Positions 41,168 to 50,960 are shown, counted from the stretch's first letter. The stretch: DNA of 64,000 nt from Nocardioides sp. BP30 (GCF_029873215.1 NZ_CP123620.1:2108001-2172000), one strand, 5' to 3'. Notes: generated by a model from the letters alone, not told the origin. A program made the numbers and translations.

Positions 41168-42451
41168 ATGACCAAGACCACCCGCCGCGTCGCGATCATC
41201 GGCGGCAACCGCATCCCGTTCGCCCGCTCCAACGGCGCCTATGCCACCGCGTCCAACCAGGAGATGCTCACCGCGGCCATCGACGGCCTGGTGGACCGGT
41301 TCGGCCTGGCCGGCGAGCGCATCGGCGAGGTGGCAGCGGGCGCCGTGCTGAAGCACAGCCGCGACTTCAACCTGACGCGCGAGTCGGTGCTCGGCTCGAA
41401 GCTCGCGCCCGAGACCGCAGCCGTCGACCTCCAGCAGGCGTGCGGGACCGGCCTGCAGGCGGCGACGTACATCGCCAACAAGATCGCGCTCGGACAGCTC
41501 GAGTCGGGCATCGCGGGCGGCACCGACACCACCTCCGACGCCCCGATCGCGCTCGGTGAGAACCTCCGCAAGATCCTGCTGGAGGCCAACCGTGCCAAGA
41601 CGACCTCGGCGCGGCTCAAGGCCCTGCTGAGGATCCGTCCGGGCGACATCGTGCCGAACATCCCGGCCAACGTGGAGCCGCGCACCCGGCTCTCGATGGG
41701 TGAGCACGCGGCGCTGACCGCGCTGGAGTGGCAGATCACCCGGGAGGACCAGGACGCGTTGGCGGCCGCCTCGCACCAGAAGCTGGCCGCGGCGTACGAG
41801 CGGGGCTGGTTCGACGACCAGATCACACCGTTCCGTGGGCTGGAGCGTGACAACAACCTGCGTGCCGACTCGACCGCGGAGAAGCTGGCCAAGCTCAAGC
41901 CGGTCTTCGGCCGGGGCGAGGCCGCCACCATGACGGCCGGCAACTCCACGCCGCTGACCGACGGTGCCTCGACCGTGCTGCTCGCCTCGGAGGAGTGGGC
42001 GCAGGAGCGCGGCCTGCCGATCCTGGCCTACTTCGTCGACGCGGAGGTCGCCGCCGTCGACTACGTGCACGGGGGCGAGGGGCTGCTGATGGCGCCGGCG
42101 TACGCGATGCCGCGGATGCTGGCCCGCAACGGGCTGACCTTCGACGACTTCGACTTCTTCGAGATCCACGAGGCCTTCGCCTCCCAGGTGCTGGCCACGC
42201 TGAAGGCGTGGGAGGACCCGATCTTCTGCAAGGAGCGGCTCGGTCTGGACGCCCCGCTCGGCTCGGTGCCGCGGGAGAAGCTCAACGTCAACGGATCCTC
42301 GCTGGCCGCGGGACACCCGTTCGCGGCGACCGGCGGTCGGATCATCAACAACCTGGCCAAGCTGCTCGACGAGAAGGGCTCGGGACGCGGCGTCATCTCG
42401 GTGTGCGCCGCCGGCGGTCAGGGCGTGACGGCCATCATCGAGCGGCCCTGA
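41168..42451 (+). CDS. fadA2: Acetyl-CoA C-acyltransferase (thiolase, FadA2-like)
   Basis: A 427-aa thiolase with the acyl-binding Cys in QQACGTGLQAATYIANKI, the His in NVNGSSLAAGHPFAATGGRII and the second Cys in VCAAGGQGVTA. It cleaves 3-oxoacyl-CoA or condenses acyl-CoA units. Synteny with FabG4 and the MaoC dehydratase on the other strand matches mycobacterial FadA2. The divergent gap carries a GTAACT repeat pair that might tie its control to the catabolic island. Confidence 0.92.
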   Translation: MTKTTRRVAIIGGNRIPFARSNGAYATASNQEMLTAAIDGLVDRFGLAGERIGEVAAGAVLKHSRDFNLTRESVLGSKLAPETAAVDLQQACGTGLQAATYIANKIALGQLESGIAGGTDTTSDAPIALGENLRKILLEANRAKTTSARLKALLRIRPGDIVPNIPANVEPRTRLSMGEHAALTALEWQITREDQDALAAASHQKLAAAYERGWFDDQITPFRGLERDNNLRADSTAEKLAKLKPVFGRGEAATMTAGNSTPLTDGASTVLLASEEWAQERGLPILAYFVDAEVAAVDYVHGGEGLLMAPAYAMPRMLARNGLTFDDFDFFEIHEAFASQVLATLKAWEDPIFCKERLGLDAPLGSVPREKLNVNGSSLAAGHPFAATGGRIINNLAKLLDEKGSGRGVISVCAAGGQGVTAIIERP

Positions 42452-42488
42452 GGAGATCCTCCTCGACTCGGTCGAGGGGGGAGGCATC

Positions 42489-42527
42489 CGGCATCACGGG
42501 CGGGGGTACCTCCCGTCCGTGATGCCG
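42489..42527 (+). promoter_or_regulatory. Inverted repeat spanning the kinase start
   Basis: CGGCATCACGG (42489-42499) pairs perfectly with CCGTGATGCCG (42517-42527); the centre (42501-42515) is nearly symmetric too. It lies 38 nt after the thiolase stop and includes the GTG/ATG (42519, 42522) that would start the kinase. It is either the thiolase terminator, with the kinase starting at GTG 42549, or a hairpin hiding the kinase start. Confidence 0.7.
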
Positions 42528-43904
42528 TGGGGTGAGCCGAGCGCCGACGTGACCGGTCGGCAGCTGTTCGCAGGGCGCTACGAGCTCGGCCGGCTGCTCG
42601 GGACGGGCGGGTCCGGCGCGGTCTACCTCGCGCGCGACACCGTGCTGTGCCGCGACGTCGCGATCAAGCTGCTGCGCTCCGCCCGCGACGAGGTCGCCCG
42701 GGCCCGACTGCGGGCCGAGGCCCGCATCGCCGCCGCGCTGACCCATCCGGGGATCGCTCGGCTGCTCGACATCGGCGAGAGTCGAGGGGTCGACGGCGAG
42801 ATCCCCTACCTGGTGATGGAGTACGTCGAGGGTCGCACGCTGCGGGACCTGGTCAAGTCGGGCGAGCGGCTGGGCGTCGAGCGGGTGCTGAGCATGCTGG
42901 CCCAGCTCGGTGAGGCGCTCGCCGTCGTCCATGCGGCCGGCATCGTGCACCGCGATCTCAAGCCGGGCAACATCATGCTGGCGCCGTCCGGCCGGACGGT
43001 GCTGCTGGACTTCGGCATCGCCCGCCACCACGATGGCGAGCCGCTGACCCTGACCGGGACCATCATCGGCACCGTCGACTACATCAGTCCCGAGCAGGCG
43101 TCCGGCGCCTCGGCCACCGGTGCCTCCGATCTCTACGCCCTGGGGACGGTGGCCTACGAGTGCCTCACGGGGGTGCTGCCGCTGAGTCGCGACACCCAGG
43201 TGTCCACCCTGATGGCGCACGCCGTCGCCCCCGTGCCTCCGCTGCCCCCGACAGTGCCCGCCGCGGTGCGTGAGCTCGTCGAGGCGATGGTCGCGCTCGA
43301 CCCGTCCGTCCGGCCGAGTGCCGCGACGGTCGCCGCGCGTGCGCGCGCCCTGCTGCGCGAGGAGTCGGCCACTCGGGTCGTCGCAGTGCCGGGTCGCCGC
43401 GCGCCCGACTCTCCGGTCGAGCCTGGCCGCGCCGAAGGTCGTCGGCAGGGTTGGCGGGGTCGGCGGGGTCGGCGGCCGGCGCTCCTGATCGCGGGTGCGG
43501 CAGTGCTCGTCGGTACCGGTGCGTTCGTCGTGTTCGGCGAGGCCGGCGAGTCCGGTGCACCGGCGGCAGCAGGTGTCGCAGGTGCGGTGGGAGCCGGCGC
43601 CCCGACACCAGCCACGGCCGGCGCGACGTCGTCCACCGCGTCGGTTCCGACGACGGTGGCGTCGGGATCCACGGCGCGAGCGGTCGCGGACGCGACACCA
43701 CGCTCCACCAAGGTGGTCGTGCACCATCCGGTCCAGGTGGCCCCCAAGCCGCACGCGAAGAGCTCGGGCCGGTCCACGAAGGCGTCGCACCCGGCGAAGG
43801 CCGAGGCGAAGAAGGCGCACCACCCGGCGAAGGGCAAAGCGAAGGGCAAGGCGAAGGGCAAGGCGAAGGCGCCGCACCCGCCGAAGGGCAAGCGCACCCG
43901 CTGA
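42522..43904 (+). CDS. Membrane Ser/Thr protein kinase (PknB-like)
   Basis: A 460-aa kinase. The N-terminal 270 residues hold the Hanks motifs: GTGGSGAVYLA, the lysine in VAIKLL, HRDLKPGN, DFGIA and the activation segment ending in SPEQASG. One transmembrane helix (ALLIAGAAVLVGTGAFVVFG) follows, then an outer part rich in Ala/Thr/Ser ending in a Lys/Ala/Gly/His tail with repeated KGKAKGKA. No PASTA domain is present. GTG 42519 and GTG 42549 are other possible starts, the latter beyond the inverted repeat. Confidence 0.88.
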   Translation: MPWGEPSADVTGRQLFAGRYELGRLLGTGGSGAVYLARDTVLCRDVAIKLLRSARDEVARARLRAEARIAAALTHPGIARLLDIGESRGVDGEIPYLVMEYVEGRTLRDLVKSGERLGVERVLSMLAQLGEALAVVHAAGIVHRDLKPGNIMLAPSGRTVLLDFGIARHHDGEPLTLTGTIIGTVDYISPEQASGASATGASDLYALGTVAYECLTGVLPLSRDTQVSTLMAHAVAPVPPLPPTVPAAVRELVEAMVALDPSVRPSAATVAARARALLREESATRVVAVPGRRAPDSPVEPGRAEGRRQGWRGRRGRRPALLIAGAAVLVGTGAFVVFGEAGESGAPAAAGVAGAVGAGAPTPATAGATSSTASVPTTVASGSTARAVADATPRSTKVVVHHPVQVAPKPHAKSSGRSTKASHPAKAEAKKAHHPAKGKAKGKAKGKAKAPHPPKGKRTR

Positions 43905-43986
43905 CCGACCGAGACCGGTCCAGACCAGTGGGGACCGTTGGCGAGGTCGGGTGCATCCTTCTGGGGCCCGAGGTTACCTCCGGCGC

Positions 43987-44181
43987 ATGCAGTCGTTGCG
44001 AGAGATCGGTGCCGACGTGCCCGGGGGAGAGCGCCAGGTGCGTTCCGTCCGGCGCCGGCACGTGATCGCCGCCATGCTGGCGCTGCTGCTGGCCCTGGTC
44101 GCCGCCGTGCTGCTGGTGCAGAAGGCCGACGAGCAGGCGACGCCGACAGCGCCCGCCGCTGTGCACCACCCGGGCATGTGA
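43987..44181 (+). CDS. Small single-span membrane protein
   Basis: A 64-aa protein: 26 polar residues rich in Arg (VRSVRRRH), one transmembrane helix (VIAAMLALLLALVAAVLLV), then a short outer tail with QKADEQATPTAPAAVHHPGM. I do not recognise it. A GAGGTTACCTC palindrome (43970-43980) lies 6 nt before the ATG. It starts 82 nt after the kinase and could be its partner or substrate, which is only a guess. Confidence 0.5.
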   Translation: MQSLREIGADVPGGERQVRSVRRRHVIAAMLALLLALVAAVLLVQKADEQATPTAPAAVHHPGM

Positions 44182-44208
44182 CCCGCTGCCCGATCCGGAG
44201 GTGGGCCC

Positions 44209-44952
44209 TCAGCCCTTGGCGAGAGCGAGTGCGGCGGTGACGAGGTGGTCGCGGACCTGGTCGGGAGAGACGGTTCCGACGGTCGGTACGCCGGGGGAGG
44301 TCTCCGCTACCAGCACCCCGACATGGGCCAGCTGCAGCGCGCCGAGCCCGATGCCGTAGAGCATGTTGGCGAGCAGGGTGGAGTCCTCCACCGCGAACGC
44401 GCCGGCGGCGGTGCCGTCCTCCAGGAGTTGGCGCACCGGTCCCATGGCGCCCGCCATCGCTCGCCCGAGTCGGAACATCGCACTCTCGGAGATCTCGTCG
44501 AACAGCTCCGGCCCGCGCCGGCGCATCAGCGCGTGGGCGCAGTCGACGAAGGCGGGGTGGCGCACGCCGTACGCGACGAAGGCGCTCACGACGGCCCGCA
44601 GCCGCTCGGTGGCGTCGGCCTGGGTCGGGTCGGCGGCGACCAGAGCGGCGCGGAGCTCCTCGAGGTAGTCGACCAACGTGAGGGCGAAGATCTCCTCCTT
44701 GCCGGTGAAGTGCCGGTAGACGATCGCCCGATTGATGCCCACCGCGCGCGCGATGTCCTCGATCTGCGCGTCGCGCACCCCGCGCTGGTCGAAGAGGTCA
44801 CGGGTCGCCCGGATGATCTCGGCCTCGCGCGCCCGGCGCCTGGCCGCGGCGGCCGACCGGCGGCCGTCCGGCGCCGTCTCGCCGGCGACACCCTGCACAG
44901 GTGCCTGGGCCGACGCCTCGGTGGGATCCGCCGGATCGGTCTGGGGGGGCAT
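44209..44952 (-). CDS. TetR family transcriptional regulator
   Basis: A 247-aa TetR regulator. After a 35-residue variable leader comes the helix-turn-helix: AREAEIIRATRDLFDQRGVRDAQIEDIARAVGINRAIVYRHFTGKEEIF. The C-terminal part is a ligand-binding helical domain. The ATG at 44952 is chosen; the longer frame upstream would start at a TTG inside the operator. A 7-5-7 inverted repeat 18 nt upstream suggests self-repression. The target genes and ligand are unknown; the nearest candidates are the ligase upstream and the kinase region downstream. Confidence 0.9.
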   Translation of the reverse strand: MPPQTDPADPTEASAQAPVQGVAGETAPDGRRSAAAARRRAREAEIIRATRDLFDQRGVRDAQIEDIARAVGINRAIVYRHFTGKEEIFALTLVDYLEELRAALVAADPTQADATERLRAVVSAFVAYGVRHPAFVDCAHALMRRRGPELFDEISESAMFRLGRAMAGAMGPVRQLLEDGTAAGAFAVEDSTLLANMLYGIGLGALQLAHVGVLVAETSPGVPTVGTVSPDQVRDHLVTAALALAKG

Positions 44953-44970
44953 GGGTCCACTGTACGGGCT

Positions 44971-44989
44971 GTGCAACCCGGAGTTGCAC
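44971..44989. promoter_or_regulatory. Probable TetR operator
   Basis: GTGCAACccggaGTTGCAC is a perfect inverted repeat (7-bp arms, 5-bp centre) 18 nt before the TetR start and 10 nt from the end of the ligase gene upstream. Size and position fit autorepression. Confidence 0.7.
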
Positions 44990-44999
44990 CAGTGCCGGC

Positions 45000-46502
45000 T
45001 CAGGCCAGAGCGCGCACAGCATCGATCGGATCGGCCTCCTCGGGCCGCTTGTCGTCGCGATAGCGCACCACCCGCGCGAACCGGAGCGCGAGACCGCCGG
45101 GATAGCGGGTGGAGCGCTGCAGGCCGTCGAAGGCTATCTCGACGACCTGCTCGGGCCGGACGTGGACGACGTGTCCCTCGCGGTGGGTCTCCAGGGCGAG
45201 GAAGCGCTCGGTCTGCCAGGCCAGCATCTGGTCGGTCATCCCCTTGAAGGTCTTACCCAGCATCACCCAGCCGTCGGTGTCCGGGTCGCGCGCGGCCAGG
45301 TGGATGTTGGAGAGCCAGCCGTGGCGCCGCCCCGAGCCCCACTCGACGGCGACGACCACCAGGTCGAGGGTGTGCACCGGCTTGACCTTGATCCAGCCGG
45401 ACCCACGCCGGCCGGCCTCCCAGGCGGCCTCCAGGGACTTGATCACCACGCCCTCGTGGCCGGCCCGCAGCGTCGCGGCGGCGAACGTCTCGGCGGCCTC
45501 GGCGTCGTCGGTGGTCAACCGCTCCACCCGGTGCTCGACGGGCACGATCGCGTCCAGCACCTCGAGCCGCTCGCGCAACGGCAGGTCGAGCAGGTCGCGG
45601 CCGTCGACATGCATCACGTCGAAGAAGTACGGCGCGACCCGGGCGCTCGCCGCGCCCCGGGTGGCGGTACGGGAGGCGGTCTCCTGGAACGGCCGCGGCC
45701 GGCCCGCGTCGTCGAGCGTCATCGCCTCGCCGTCCAGGACGCAGCGCCGCACCGGCAGCGACCGGGCCACCTCGACCACCTCGGGAAGCCGCGCCGTGAT
45801 GTCGTCGAGCGTGCGGGTCGCGATCAGGACGTCGTCACCGTCGCGGTGCACCTGGATCCTGATGCCGTCGAGCTTGGCGTCGACGGCGACCGGCCCGGCG
45901 ATCTTCGCCATCGCCTCGGCCACTGACGGAGCGCTGGCGGCGAGCATCGGCAGCACCGGGCGACCGACGACGAGGCCGACGCCGTCCAGGGCACCCTCGC
46001 CCTCGAACGCGAGCACGGCGATGGCGACGGTCGACCCGGCCAGCATCGCCGCCCGCCGCACCGCTGTGAGCGGAACGCCGGCGGCCACGGCGAGCGCCTC
46101 CTGGACCAGCGAGTCGAGGGCGCCCTGGCGCACCTCCCCGGTGACGACCCCGCGCAACCACGCCTGTTCCGCGGCGGTCGCGCGACCGAACAGGTCGGCC
46201 ACCGCCGCCGATCGCGCCGCGCCGGATCCCGCTCCGGCCAGCAGGGCCATCCGGCCGAACGACTCGTGCACCTCCCGGACCCCGAGCGTCGGTGTGGGTG
46301 CCGGATCGGGCAGCGTCGCCAGCGAGCGCCAGCCCAGGCCGGTCCGCCGCTGGAGCAGCGCGCCGCCCAGGTAGGACACCACGATCGGCAGCTCGTCGCC
46401 CTCGGCCTGGGCCAGACAATCGGCCAGCGCGGCGACCTTCGCCTTGCGGGACCGGGTGGCCGCGACGGCGGCGGAGGTGTCGACGAGCGTGGCGAGCCGC
46501 AT
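45000..46502 (-). CDS. ligB: ATP-dependent DNA ligase (LigB-like)
   Basis: A 500-aa ATP-dependent ligase: an N-terminal helical DNA-binding domain, then the adenylation domain with the nucleotidyl lysine Lys210 in DAKLDGIRIQVHRDG, the motif III segment PYFFDVMHVDG, GHEGVVIKSLEAAWEAGRRGSGWIKVKP (motifs IV-V), and a C-terminal OB fold. The length matches mycobacterial LigB. It is divergent from an AlkA-like glycosylase with a 56-nt gap, suggesting joint use in base repair. Confidence 0.92.
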   Translation of the reverse strand: MRLATLVDTSAAVAATRSRKAKVAALADCLAQAEGDELPIVVSYLGGALLQRRTGLGWRSLATLPDPAPTPTLGVREVHESFGRMALLAGAGSGAARSAAVADLFGRATAAEQAWLRGVVTGEVRQGALDSLVQEALAVAAGVPLTAVRRAAMLAGSTVAIAVLAFEGEGALDGVGLVVGRPVLPMLAASAPSVAEAMAKIAGPVAVDAKLDGIRIQVHRDGDDVLIATRTLDDITARLPEVVEVARSLPVRRCVLDGEAMTLDDAGRPRPFQETASRTATRGAASARVAPYFFDVMHVDGRDLLDLPLRERLEVLDAIVPVEHRVERLTTDDAEAAETFAAATLRAGHEGVVIKSLEAAWEAGRRGSGWIKVKPVHTLDLVVVAVEWGSGRRHGWLSNIHLAARDPDTDGWVMLGKTFKGMTDQMLAWQTERFLALETHREGHVVHVRPEQVVEIAFDGLQRSTRYPGGLALRFARVVRYRDDKRPEEADPIDAVRALA

Positions 46503-46558
46503 GGACCCATATAAGCCGAGAGCACCGACAATTCCACGCCTGCGTAGGGTGGTCGATC

Positions 46559-47470
46559 ATGAGCCAGACCCGGGTGTGGGTCCCGCCGTACGACGTGGGC
46601 CTCGGTGCCCTGCTGATCCACCGGCGGGGGCCGGGCGACCCGACGTACCGCCTGCTCGACGGCGTGCACTGGCGTGGCATCCGCACGCCCGAGGGGCCGG
46701 CGACGCTGGCGGTCCGGGCGCGCGGCGCGCGTGGCGGGGAGGTCGAGGCGACCGCCTGGGGGGAGGGCGCCATGTGGGCGCTCGACAGCCTCCCCGGCCT
46801 GCTCGGCGGCGAGGACGACGCCGCCGGCTTCGAGCCGGAGGACGACCTGCTGCGAGCAGCGGTCCGCCACGTCGGCGTGCCCCGGATCGGGCGCACCGGT
46901 CTCGTGCTGGAGGCCCTGGTGCCGGCGATCCTGGAGCAGAAGGTCACCGGGCAGGAGGCGTTCGCCGGCTACCGCCGCCTGGTCACCACCTACGGCGAGC
47001 CGGCACCGGGACCCGCGGCCGCCGGGATCGGCCTACGCCTCCAGCCGAGCGCGGCGGTGATCCGCCAGGTGCCCAGCTGGTCGTGGCTGCGGATGCACGT
47101 CGACCCGGCGCGCTCCCGGGCCCTGGTGACGGCGGTCCGGGTCGCCGAGAGCCTGGAGCGCACGCTCGGTCTCCCCGGCGAGGAGGTCGAGCGCCGCCTG
47201 ACCAGCCTGCCCGGCATCGGCGAGTGGACGGCCGCCGAGGTGCGACAGCGGGCGCACGGCGACCCGGACGCCGTCAGCTTCGGCGACTACCACGTCGCCA
47301 AGGACATGGGCTGGGCGGTGACGGGCGAGCCGTGGGACGACGACCAGCTCCGCGCGTTCCTGGCGCCGTACCGGCCGCATCGTGGCCGCGTGGTGCGGCT
47401 GCTCTACCGGGCGCGCGGCGGCCGCCCGCGTCGCGGGCCCCGGATGGCGCCGCGGACGCACCTTCCGTGA
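46559..47470 (+). CDS. DNA-3-methyladenine glycosylase II-like (HhH-GPD)
   Basis: A 303-aa AlkA-like protein: ALVPAILEQKVTGQEAFAGYRRLV at the domain start, then the helix-hairpin-helix LTSLPGIGEWTAAEVRQRAHGDPDAVSFGDYHVAKDMGWA, where the conserved catalytic Asp aligns with the D of GDYHV. It removes alkylated bases. The -10-like TAGGGT (46545-46550) lies 8 nt before the ATG. It is divergent from the ligase, so one control region may serve both. Confidence 0.87.
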   Translation: MSQTRVWVPPYDVGLGALLIHRRGPGDPTYRLLDGVHWRGIRTPEGPATLAVRARGARGGEVEATAWGEGAMWALDSLPGLLGGEDDAAGFEPEDDLLRAAVRHVGVPRIGRTGLVLEALVPAILEQKVTGQEAFAGYRRLVTTYGEPAPGPAAAGIGLRLQPSAAVIRQVPSWSWLRMHVDPARSRALVTAVRVAESLERTLGLPGEEVERRLTSLPGIGEWTAAEVRQRAHGDPDAVSFGDYHVAKDMGWAVTGEPWDDDQLRAFLAPYRPHRGRVVRLLYRARGGRPRRGPRMAPRTHLP

Positions 47471-47483
47471 CCGCCCGGCGCCC

Positions 47484-48737
47484 TCACAGGAACGGCCGCA
47501 GCGGCGCGAGCACGAACTCGGTGAACTTGCGGTGCACGTCGCGCGCCTGCCACTCGGCCATGGTCAGCTCGAGGCTGTTGGTGCAGTCGGTGGTGAAGAT
47601 CTCCTCCATCGACTCGGCGAGGGCGTGGTCGATCACCTCGACGTTGATCTCGTAGTTGCCCGAGAGGCTGAGCCGGTCGATGTTCGCCGTACCGACGGTC
47701 GTCCAGCTGCCGTCGACCGTCGCCGTCTTGGCGTGGATCATCGCGTCGCGGAACCGGAAGATCCGTACGCCGGCCTCGAGGAGCTGGGCGAAGTAGCCGC
47801 GACTGATCCAGTCGGTGACGACGTGGTTCGACTTCAGCGGCACCAGGATGCGAACGTCGACGCCGCGCTGGGCGGCGATCTTGATGGCGTCCACGAAGTC
47901 CTGGTCGGGCAGGAAGTAGGCAGTGGTCAGCCAGATGTTGGTGGAGGCCTTGTTGATCGCCTCGAGGTACATCGCGCGGATCGGGAACATCATCAGCCGC
48001 GGCACGTTCCGGTGGAACCGCACCGTCGCCTCCCAGGCGCTCGGCGCCTCGATCAGCAGCGGTGGCTGCGAGGCGCCCAGCCGCTTGCGCCGGTTGAGGT
48101 TCCAGAAGTCGGCGAAGGCGCGCTTGAGGTCGACGACGCCCGGCCCGGTGATGCGCAGGTGCGTGTCGCGCCACTCGGTCGCGTAGGCAGTGCCGACGTT
48201 GTAGCCGCCGATGAAGGCGGCCTCCTCGTCGACCACGAGGATCTTGCGGTGGTCGCGGCCGTAGCGCCGGAAGTCGAAGAACCGCCAGCCGGCGGGATAG
48301 ATCGGGTAGCGCAGCACCTTGATCCCGGCCGGCATCCGCTTGAACCGCGCCGGCACGACGAGGTTGGCGAAGGAGTCGAAGACGCAGTAGACCTCGACCC
48401 CGCGTGCGGCCGCGTCCATCAGGGCGATCTTGAACCGCTGGCCGACCTCGTCGCCCTTCCAGATGTAGCTCTCGAACAGCACCTGCTTCTGCGCGCCCTC
48501 GATCGCCCGGATCATGTCGGCGTACAGGTCCTGGCCGAAGGTGTACGTCGTGATCGTGCTCTCGCCGACGGCTGTCGCCCGCGGCGGTGTGACGGGGAAC
48601 GGCTTGGGCCGCTTGCCGCGGCTGCGGTAGCCGTCGACCAGCGTCATCACGATCGCGAGCGCGATCGGGGTCAGGACGACGGTCAGGAGAGTACGGCGGA
48701 CGACGCGGGCGAGCCGCTCTGGGTCGGGTGCTCTCAC
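47484..48737 (-). CDS. Phospholipase D-like / cardiolipin synthase family protein
   Basis: A 417-aa protein with an N-terminal membrane helix (LLTVVLTPIALAIVMTLV) and two HKD motifs: DHRKILVVDEEAAFIGGYNVG and IHAKTATVDGSWTTVGTANID. Two active motifs on one chain make a complete phosphatidyltransferase or phospholipase site, so cardiolipin synthesis is the best guess. It starts with GTG and ends 13 nt from the convergent glycosylase gene. Confidence 0.87.
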   Translation of the reverse strand: MRAPDPERLARVVRRTLLTVVLTPIALAIVMTLVDGYRSRGKRPKPFPVTPPRATAVGESTITTYTFGQDLYADMIRAIEGAQKQVLFESYIWKGDEVGQRFKIALMDAAARGVEVYCVFDSFANLVVPARFKRMPAGIKVLRYPIYPAGWRFFDFRRYGRDHRKILVVDEEAAFIGGYNVGTAYATEWRDTHLRITGPGVVDLKRAFADFWNLNRRKRLGASQPPLLIEAPSAWEATVRFHRNVPRLMMFPIRAMYLEAINKASTNIWLTTAYFLPDQDFVDAIKIAAQRGVDVRILVPLKSNHVVTDWISRGYFAQLLEAGVRIFRFRDAMIHAKTATVDGSWTTVGTANIDRLSLSGNYEINVEVIDHALAESMEEIFTTDCTNSLELTMAEWQARDVHRKFTEFVLAPLRPFL

Positions 48738-48833
48738 ATCGCCAATCTAGGGCACGCGCCGGTGCGACGAGCCGCGACCGCCGTGGTGGTCGGGGCGGGC
48801 AAGGTTGTCGGGGGTGATGCGTAGGCTCTTGGT

Positions 48834-50960
48834 ATGCGACCTGTGACCGATCTCGAGCGCCGGGTGGCGCCGTTCGAGGTCATCTCCGACTACCAGCCGA
48901 GCGGTGACCAGCCGGCGGCCATCGCCGAGATCTCGAAGCGGATCAAGGCCGGTGTGGAGGACGTCGTGCTGCTGGGTGCGACCGGCACCGGCAAGACCGC
49001 CACCGTCGCGTGGGTCACCGAGCAGCTGCAGCGCCCGGTGCTGGTGCTGCAGCCGAACAAGACGCTGGCCGCCCAGTTCGCCAACGAGCTGCGCCAGCTC
49101 TTCCCGGACAACGCGGTCGAGTACTTCGTCAGCTACTACGACTACTACCAGCCCGAGGCCTACGTCCCGCAGACGGACACCTACATCGAGAAGGACTCCT
49201 CGATCAACGAGGAGGTGGAGCGGCTGCGGCACTCGGCGACCAACTCGCTGCTCACCCGCCGCGACGTCATCGTGGTCTCGACGGTCTCCTGCATCTACGG
49301 CCTGGGCACGCCGCAGGAGTACGTCGACAGGATGATCCGGCTGCGCGTCGGCGAGGAGCACGACCGTGACTCGATCCTGCGCCGGCTCGTCGAGATCCAG
49401 TACACCCGCAACGACATGGCCTTCACCCGCGGCACGTTCCGCGTGCGCGGGGACACCTTGGAGATCTTCCCGGTCTATGAGGAGCACGCCGTCCGGATCG
49501 AGTTCTTCGGCGACGAGATCGAGCGCCTGATGTCCTTGCACGCCGTGACCGGCGAGGTGCTCACCGAGGACCAGGAGCTCTATGTCTTCCCGGCCACCCA
49601 CTACGTCGCCGGTCCGGAGCGGATGGAGCGCGCGATCCGTGGCATCGAGCTCGAGCTGGAGGACCAGCTCGCCAAGTTCGAGCGCGAGGGCAAGCTGCTG
49701 GAGGCCCAGCGGCTGCGGATGCGCACCACCTACGACATCGAGATGATGCGCCAGGTCGGCTCCTGCTCCGGTATCGAGAACTACTCGATGCACATCGACG
49801 GCCGCAGCCGGGGGAGCGCGCCCAACTGCCTGCTCGACTACTTCCCCGAGGACTTCGTCCTCGTCGTCGACGAGTCGCACGTCGCGGTGCCGCAGATCGG
49901 CGGGATGTACGAGGGCGACATGTCGCGCAAGCGCAACCTCGTCGACCACGGCTTCCGGCTGCCGAGCGCCATGGACAACCGGCCGCTGCGCTGGGAGGAG
50001 TTCCTGGAGCGGATCGGCCAGACCATCTACCTGTCCGCGACCCCGGGCGACTACGAGCTCGACAAGGTCGGTGGTGACACCGTCCAGCAGATCATCCGTC
50101 CGACGGGTCTGATCGACCCCGAGGTGATCGTGAAGCCGACCAAGGGCCAGATCGACGACCTCATCCACGAGATCAAGCTCCGCACCGAGAAGAACGAGCG
50201 TGTCCTGGTCACCACGCTGACCAAGAAGATGTCGGAGGACCTGACCGACTACCTCCTCGACGCCGGCATCCGCACCCGCTACCTGCACTCCGAGGTCGAC
50301 ACCCTCAAGCGGGTGGAGCTCCTGCGCGACCTCCGCCTGGGCGAGTACGACGTCCTCGTCGGCATCAACCTGCTGCGCGAGGGCCTCGACCTGCCCGAGG
50401 TCTCCCTGGTGGCGATCCTGGACGCGGACAAGGAGGGCTTCCTGCGGTCGGACAAGTCGCTGATCCAGACCATCGGTCGAGCGGCGCGCAACGTGTCCGG
50501 CCAGGTCCACATGTACGCCGACCGCATCACACCGTCGATGGAGTCCGCGATCGAGGAGACCAACCGTCGCCGGGCGATCCAGGTCGCCTACAACACCGAG
50601 CACGGCATCGACCCGCAGCCGCTGCGCAAGAAGATCGCCGACATCACCGACATGCTCGCCCGCGAGGGTGAGGACACCGAGGCGCTGCTGCAGACCTGGG
50701 CCGGGACGGAGGCCAAGGGCCGAGCCGGCGGCGTGCGGAAGAAGTCGCCGACGCCGGTGCTCGGCGAGCGTGCCGTCGAGGCGCGCCAGCACGGCCTCGT
50801 CGGCCTTCCCTCCACCGACCTCGCGCAGCTCATCCAGGACCTCACCGAGCAGATGAAGGGCGCCGCCGCCGAGCTGCAGTTCGAGGTCGCCGCCCGCCTG
50901 CGCGACGAGATCGGCGACCTGAAGAAGGAGCTGCGCCAGATGATGGAAGCGACGAAGTGA
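48834..50960 (+). CDS. uvrB: Excinuclease ABC subunit B
   Basis: A 708-aa UvrB: Walker [14 protein letters not shown], the beta-hairpin region with [23 protein letters not shown], helicase motifs through QTIGRAARN, and the C-terminal UVR domain ([28 protein letters not shown]) that binds UvrC. It loads onto damaged DNA with UvrA. TAGGCT (48822-48827) lies 6 nt before the ATG. No LexA-type box is visible directly upstream. Confidence 0.97.
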   Translation: MRPVTDLERRVAPFEVISDYQPSGDQPAAIAEISKRIKAGVEDVVLLGATGTGKTATVAWVTEQLQRPVLVLQPNKTLAAQFANELRQLFPDNAVEYFVSYYDYYQPEAYVPQTDTYIEKDSSINEEVERLRHSATNSLLTRRDVIVVSTVSCIYGLGTPQEYVDRMIRLRVGEEHDRDSILRRLVEIQYTRNDMAFTRGTFRVRGDTLEIFPVYEEHAVRIEFFGDEIERLMSLHAVTGEVLTEDQELYVFPATHYVAGPERMERAIRGIELELEDQLAKFEREGKLLEAQRLRMRTTYDIEMMRQVGSCSGIENYSMHIDGRSRGSAPNCLLDYFPEDFVLVVDESHVAVPQIGGMYEGDMSRKRNLVDHGFRLPSAMDNRPLRWEEFLERIGQTIYLSATPGDYELDKVGGDTVQQIIRPTGLIDPEVIVKPTKGQIDDLIHEIKLRTEKNERVLVTTLTKKMSEDLTDYLLDAGIRTRYLHSEVDTLKRVELLRDLRLGEYDVLVGINLLREGLDLPEVSLVAILDADKEGFLRSDKSLIQTIGRAARNVSGQVHMYADRITPSMESAIEETNRRRAIQVAYNTEHGIDPQPLRKKIADITDMLAREGEDTEALLQTWAGTEAKGRAGGVRKKSPTPVLGERAVEARQHGLVGLPSTDLAQLIQDLTEQMKGAAAELQFEVAARLRDEIGDLKKELRQMMEATK

